The notes below the pieces were generated by a model. That model did not search any database, was not told the DNA's origin, and saw nothing but the letters and a program-made list of their open reading frames with translations. DNA of 64,000 nt from Halopseudomonas xiamenensis (lineage in GTDB: Bacteria; Pseudomonadota; Gammaproteobacteria; Pseudomonadales; Pseudomonadaceae). A program made the position numbers and the translations under genes. Location: the NCBI RefSeq assembly GCF_014219065.1, contig NZ_JACLGO010000011.1, positions 1 through 64,000 of the forward strand, written 5' to 3'. Shown here one piece after another: positions 63,359 through 64,000 of this stretch (position 1 is the first letter of the stretch; the number at the start of each line of letters is the position of its first letter).

Positions 63359-64000
63359 ACCAGCCGCCAAGTAGCGCGCCGCGCGCCAGCATGAACAGAT
63401 AGAAACCCAGCCAGACACCATGATTGCCGCTGTCGCGCAGCAGCCAGGCCGCCGGCAGGTAGATCAGCACCACCGCCAGCAGCATGGCGTTGCGCATCGC
63501 CCGGGCGCGGGTGGCACCGATGAACAGCCCATCGAGCAGATAGCTCCACACCGCCACCAGCGGCATCCAGGCCATCCACGGCAGGTAGGCGAAGGCCACC
63601 TGGCGGATCGACTCGACGCTGGTCAGCAGGCTGATGATCTGCCCGCCGAACAGGTTGAACGCCAGCACGAAGCCGATGCCCACCAGCAACGACCAGGCGG
63701 TGCTGACCACCAGCACCCGCTTGAGCGCCAGTCGGTTGCGCTGGCCCAGGGCGTGGCCGCCCAGCGCCTCGACCGCATGCGCCAGTCCATCCAGGCCGTG
63801 GGAGGTGAGCAGCAGGAAGTTCAGCAGCACGGCGTTGGCAGCGACCACCGAGTCACCGAGACGGGCGCCCTGCAACACCAGCAGGTAGAACACCGCCTCC
63901 AGCGCCAGGGTACGGATCAGGATATCGCGGTTGACCTTGATCAGCGGCGCCGCGCCACGCAGCCACAGCGCATCGCGCCAGGGCATCAGGCCGGGATAGC
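63318..64000 (-). CDS. MATE family (DinF-like) efflux transporter, 5' end outside window
   Basis: The visible part covers about 226 residues of the C-terminal half, with six helices: ALEAVFYLLVLQGARLGDSV, LLNFLLLTSHGLDGLAHAVE and the like, the DinF/MATE pattern of six-helix bundles. The frame stays open to the window edge (codons before the internal Met at 63986 continue), so the start lies to the right. Probable Na+ or H+-driven exporter; substrate unknown. Confidence 0.9.
   Translation of the reverse strand, partial: YPGLMPWRDALWLRGAAPLIKVNRDILIRTLALEAVFYLLVLQGARLGDSVVAANAVLLNFLLLTSHGLDGLAHAVEALGGHALGQRNRLALKRVLVVSTAWSLLVGIGFVLAFNLFGGQIISLLTSVESIRQVAFAYLPWMAWMPLVAVWSYLLDGLFIGATRARAMRNAMLLAVVLIYLPAAWLLRDSGNHGVWLGFYLFMLARGALLGGWFIWLWRRDRWMPA

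Overview
The window is a chromosomal segment of a Pseudomonadaceae-type gammaproteobacterium. The left third has the gene content and order of the conserved Pseudomonas cell-envelope/NAD block (lipB, ybeD, dacA, rlpA, mltB, rodA, mrdA, rlmH, rsfS, nadD, proA, later mpl, ubiX, ppa). Extra genes (PPi-dependent phosphofructokinase, type-B esterase lipoproteins, dockerin-bearing sulfatase) suggest a non-aeruginosa lineage such as Halopseudomonas or the stutzeri/pertucinogena groups; that placement is inference.

Layout. 1-10.1 kb: minus-strand core operon for lipoylation, peptidoglycan synthesis and remodelling, rRNA methylation, ribosome silencing, NAD and proline synthesis. 10.2-14.0 kb: alkyladenine glycosylase, a DedA protein, a MaoC hydratase and two small envelope proteins. 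14.3-18.8 kb: a likely two-gene unit of an octaheme cytochrome c with HEAT/TPR repeats and a lipoprotein sulfatase with a dockerin module. 19.1-28.0 kb: ubiX, mpl, PPi-phosphofructokinase, pyrophosphatase, two transporters, a periplasmic peroxiredoxin, an enoyl-CoA hydratase and gluconokinase, with REP-like repeats between genes.

28.4-37.5 kb is accessory: two tandem paralogous carboxylesterase lipoproteins, a MatC-like permease with a TIM-barrel amidohydrolase, a divergent GntR/UTRA regulator, an MFS carrier and an FMN reductase.

37.6-56.0 kb is the most interesting region: an apparently uncharacterised catabolic island of two divergent operon pairs. Minus-strand genes give a GlcG-like protein, a DUF1302 outer-membrane protein, DUF1329, a YCF48-like lipoprotein, an RND/MMPL transporter and DUF1097. 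The facing plus operon gives a class III CoA-transferase, a cupin and an M15-like protein. A second pair gives DUF1185, an MDR dehydrogenase and an FMN reductase facing an FAH-family hydrolase, a one-domain VOC protein, an aldehyde dehydrogenase and an MhpA-like flavin monooxygenase. A FadR/FCD-type GntR regulator closes it. The same 12-bp palindrome (TTTGTGCACAAA) lies in both divergent promoter regions and a 12/14 relative lies upstream of the regulator gene, so the whole set looks like one regulon for hydroxylation and ring cleavage of a hydrophobic phenolic or related compound.

56.1-58.1 kb is an arsRC-acr3 arsenic operon ending in what may be an arsH remnant at a dispersed palindromic repeat. 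58.1-64.0 kb: phhB, a hypothetical protein, a Fur-box-preceded TonB siderophore receptor, a beta-barrel protein, cmoM and the 3' part of a MATE transporter. I saw no tRNA, rRNA, CRISPR array, insertion sequence or prophage. Computation on the sequence (GC profile, homology searches) was not possible; family calls rest on recognised motifs.
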